Source of the DNA: CBDFKQ01 sp965248855
Lineage (GTDB): Bacteria > Bacteroidota > Bacteroidia > Cytophagales > 172606-1
NCBI GenBank assembly: GCA_965248855.1
Contig: CBDFKQ010000006.1
Coordinates: forward strand, 1-64,000
Reading direction: 5' to 3'
Length of the DNA: 64,000 nt
How positions within the stretch are numbered: the stretch's first letter is position 1; every line of letters begins with the position of its first letter. The notes beneath the pieces are model-generated. The model was not told where the DNA came from, did not search any database, and saw only the letters and a program-made list of their open reading frames with translations. This document shows, one piece after another, positions 62,824 through 64,000 of the stretch. A program made the translations under genes and the position numbers.

Positions 62824-64000
62824 TATAATTATTGCTTTATTTGTCTTTGGAAGTGTAGTTATTATCAGAAATGATATTTATGATGGCTTAATCATTGGCA
62901 AATACTATTATTTTGTTGAAATAGTATTGTTAATTATCTTAAATATTTGTGTTTACGCAATATTTAAAAAATACAGCATTAATAGCATAGTTATAGATAT
63001 ATCAGACATATTTATAATTCTCTTTCTTAACTATAGTATAATTCATTCTGTTATTTCACAAACAACAATTGAAATAAGACTTTGCTCACAGTTTATTATT
63101 ATAGCCTGTTATTTAGCGGCAAAGCAATATTATTTAAAAGATAACAATAAGATTAATCTTAATTATGTACTTATAGTTTTTATGGGCTTCGGCTTATATG
63201 AGGCCGTTAATGGAATTTATTTTTCTATCCGGAATAGTCATAATTTTAATTATCTAAACCTTCGAGGAAGTTTTCATAATTCCGGCATTTATTCCATTTA
63301 CTTAAGCACTCATTTGGTTTTGGCGGTTGCTATTTTTTTACAAATTCAATTAAAAGAGAAAAATGCCGGCATACTAATAATCCTTTCTTGTTTAGTTATA
63401 ATCTCAGTCGGGATTGTTTTGTTTTTAAGTTTTTCCAGAACTGCCTGGGTAGCTTCATTAGTAGGCATAATGTATATTTTTATACAACATTACAAACTCG
63501 CAGATAAGATTAAGAACCGCATAAAAACACCTTTTCAAATAGTTTTTATTATTGCTTTTTTTTTATTGGCCGGTTACATCACAGCTCTTCAATTATATCG
63601 TTCCAAACAGAATTCTGCTAATGGCAGGTTGCTTATTTGGAAAATAGGAATAAGAATGTTTGGAGAAAAACCTGTTATAGGAAATGGTTTTAACAGTTTT
63701 TCTCAAACTATTTATAAATATCAAGGAGAATATTTTAGTTTACCACGCAGTGAAAAAGAAATTTTTGTAGCCGGTAAAGTAAGGTATGCTTTTAATGATT
63801 ACCTGCAATTAACAATCGAATATGGCATAACAGGTTTATTACTGTTTGGAGGGTTTGTTTTCTTTATTTTTTATAAAAATAAAAGTTTATACGGGGGTGT
63901 TTTAATTTCGGTTCTCTTAGTAAGCATAAGTTCCTATCCGCTGCAAGGATTGCCTACAATGCTAAACTTTTATTTTATTTTAATGCTGTGCAGCCTTGAA
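62783..64000 (+). CDS. O-antigen-ligase-like (Wzy/WaaL) membrane protein, 3' truncated by window edge
   Basis: An open frame from the ATG at 62783, overlapping the preceding gene by 41 bp, to the window end (406 codons, no stop). About ten hydrophobic segments ('NIIIALFVFGSVVIIR', 'IIISVGIVLFLSF'-type) surround the family hallmarks 'LRGSFHNSGIYSIYLS', 'LSFSRTAWVASLVG' and the late loop 'RLLIWKIGIRMFGEKPVIGN' followed by 'YAFNDYLQLTIEYGITGLL'. These are the Wzy_C/O-antigen ligase signatures: such proteins ligate or polymerise surface glycans, or glycosylate proteins, on the periplasmic side of the inner membrane. Translationally coupled to the transglutaminase-like gene, which is an unusual partner. 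Confidence 0.88.
   Translation, partial: MKSGKENLLKHFGNIIIALFVFGSVVIIRNDIYDGLIIGKYYYFVEIVLLIILNICVYAIFKKYSINSIVIDISDIFIILFLNYSIIHSVISQTTIEIRLCSQFIIIACYLAAKQYYLKDNNKINLNYVLIVFMGFGLYEAVNGIYFSIRNSHNFNYLNLRGSFHNSGIYSIYLSTHLVLAVAIFLQIQLKEKNAGILIILSCLVIISVGIVLFLSFSRTAWVASLVGIMYIFIQHYKLADKIKNRIKTPFQIVFIIAFFLLAGYITALQLYRSKQNSANGRLLIWKIGIRMFGEKPVIGNGFNSFSQTIYKYQGEYFSLPRSEKEIFVAGKVRYAFNDYLQLTIEYGITGLLLFGGFVFFIFYKNKSLYGGVLISVLLVSISSYPLQGLPTMLNFYFILMLCSLE

Overview
The window comes from an AT-rich Bacteroidota chromosome, probably from the Chitinophagales/Sphingobacteriales side of the phylum. This rests on gene content and architecture: WG-repeat, M61 and PrsW-type proteins, LytS/LytTR regulators, an isolated two-lipoyl pyruvate dehydrogenase E2, a BtuB receptor paired with a beta-propeller lipoprotein, and a promoter resembling the Bacteroidota TTTG / TAnnTTTG consensus. 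Most genes have no Shine-Dalgarno sequence. No rRNA, tRNA or CRISPR array was recognised.

Bases 1-31,750 are mostly housekeeping and signalling: a truncated NTF2-like protein and a YjbR protein, a radical-SAM DNA-metabolism pair, a vWA lipoprotein, a Tat-exported Gfo/Idh oxidoreductase, a MATE pump, PdhC, a serine hydrolase, a fatty acid desaturase, MscL, a YoeB toxin-antitoxin pair, a large double-AAA ATPase facing a WG-repeat protein, PrsW, MiaA, a multi-PAS hybrid histidine kinase with a stand-alone receiver, an MBL hydrolase, an ankyrin protein and a hotdog thioesterase. A 7-bp microsatellite separates the last two. Bases 31,948-33,200 hold an IS110-family element with a strongly structured leader that looks like a bridge RNA. 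Bases 33,500-50,150 are again mainly core: a histidine phosphatase, LytS/LytTR/NarL regulators, an M61 peptidase, ThrC-ThrB, a cyclophilin, a cobalamin riboswitch driving btuB and a BtuG-like lipoprotein, a TraB/GumN protein, a HAMP-GAF sensor and a flavoprotein.

Bases 50,190-60,525 form an accessory island and are the most interesting part. Two paralogous outer-membrane-type lipoproteins share upstream region, signal peptide, N-terminal domain and proline-rich linker, then diverge into C-terminal domains that each carry HExxH plus a distal His (metalloprotease-like). Each is followed at once by a small exported protein with a TonB-C-like segment, and two more tandem copies of that small protein lie between them. 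A decayed remnant of the same C-terminal domain lies at 50,190-50,532. A headless C-terminal domain of another type (H-x-H motif) lies at 59,294-59,773. A 270-bp MITE-like element and REP-like palindromes sit at module borders. I read this as a polymorphic effector/immunity-type locus that recombines its C-terminal modules; the function is inference.

The last 3.4 kb holds a transglutaminase-like lipoprotein whose signal peptide is out of frame with its body at an A9 run. An overlapping O-antigen-ligase-like membrane protein follows and runs off the window end.
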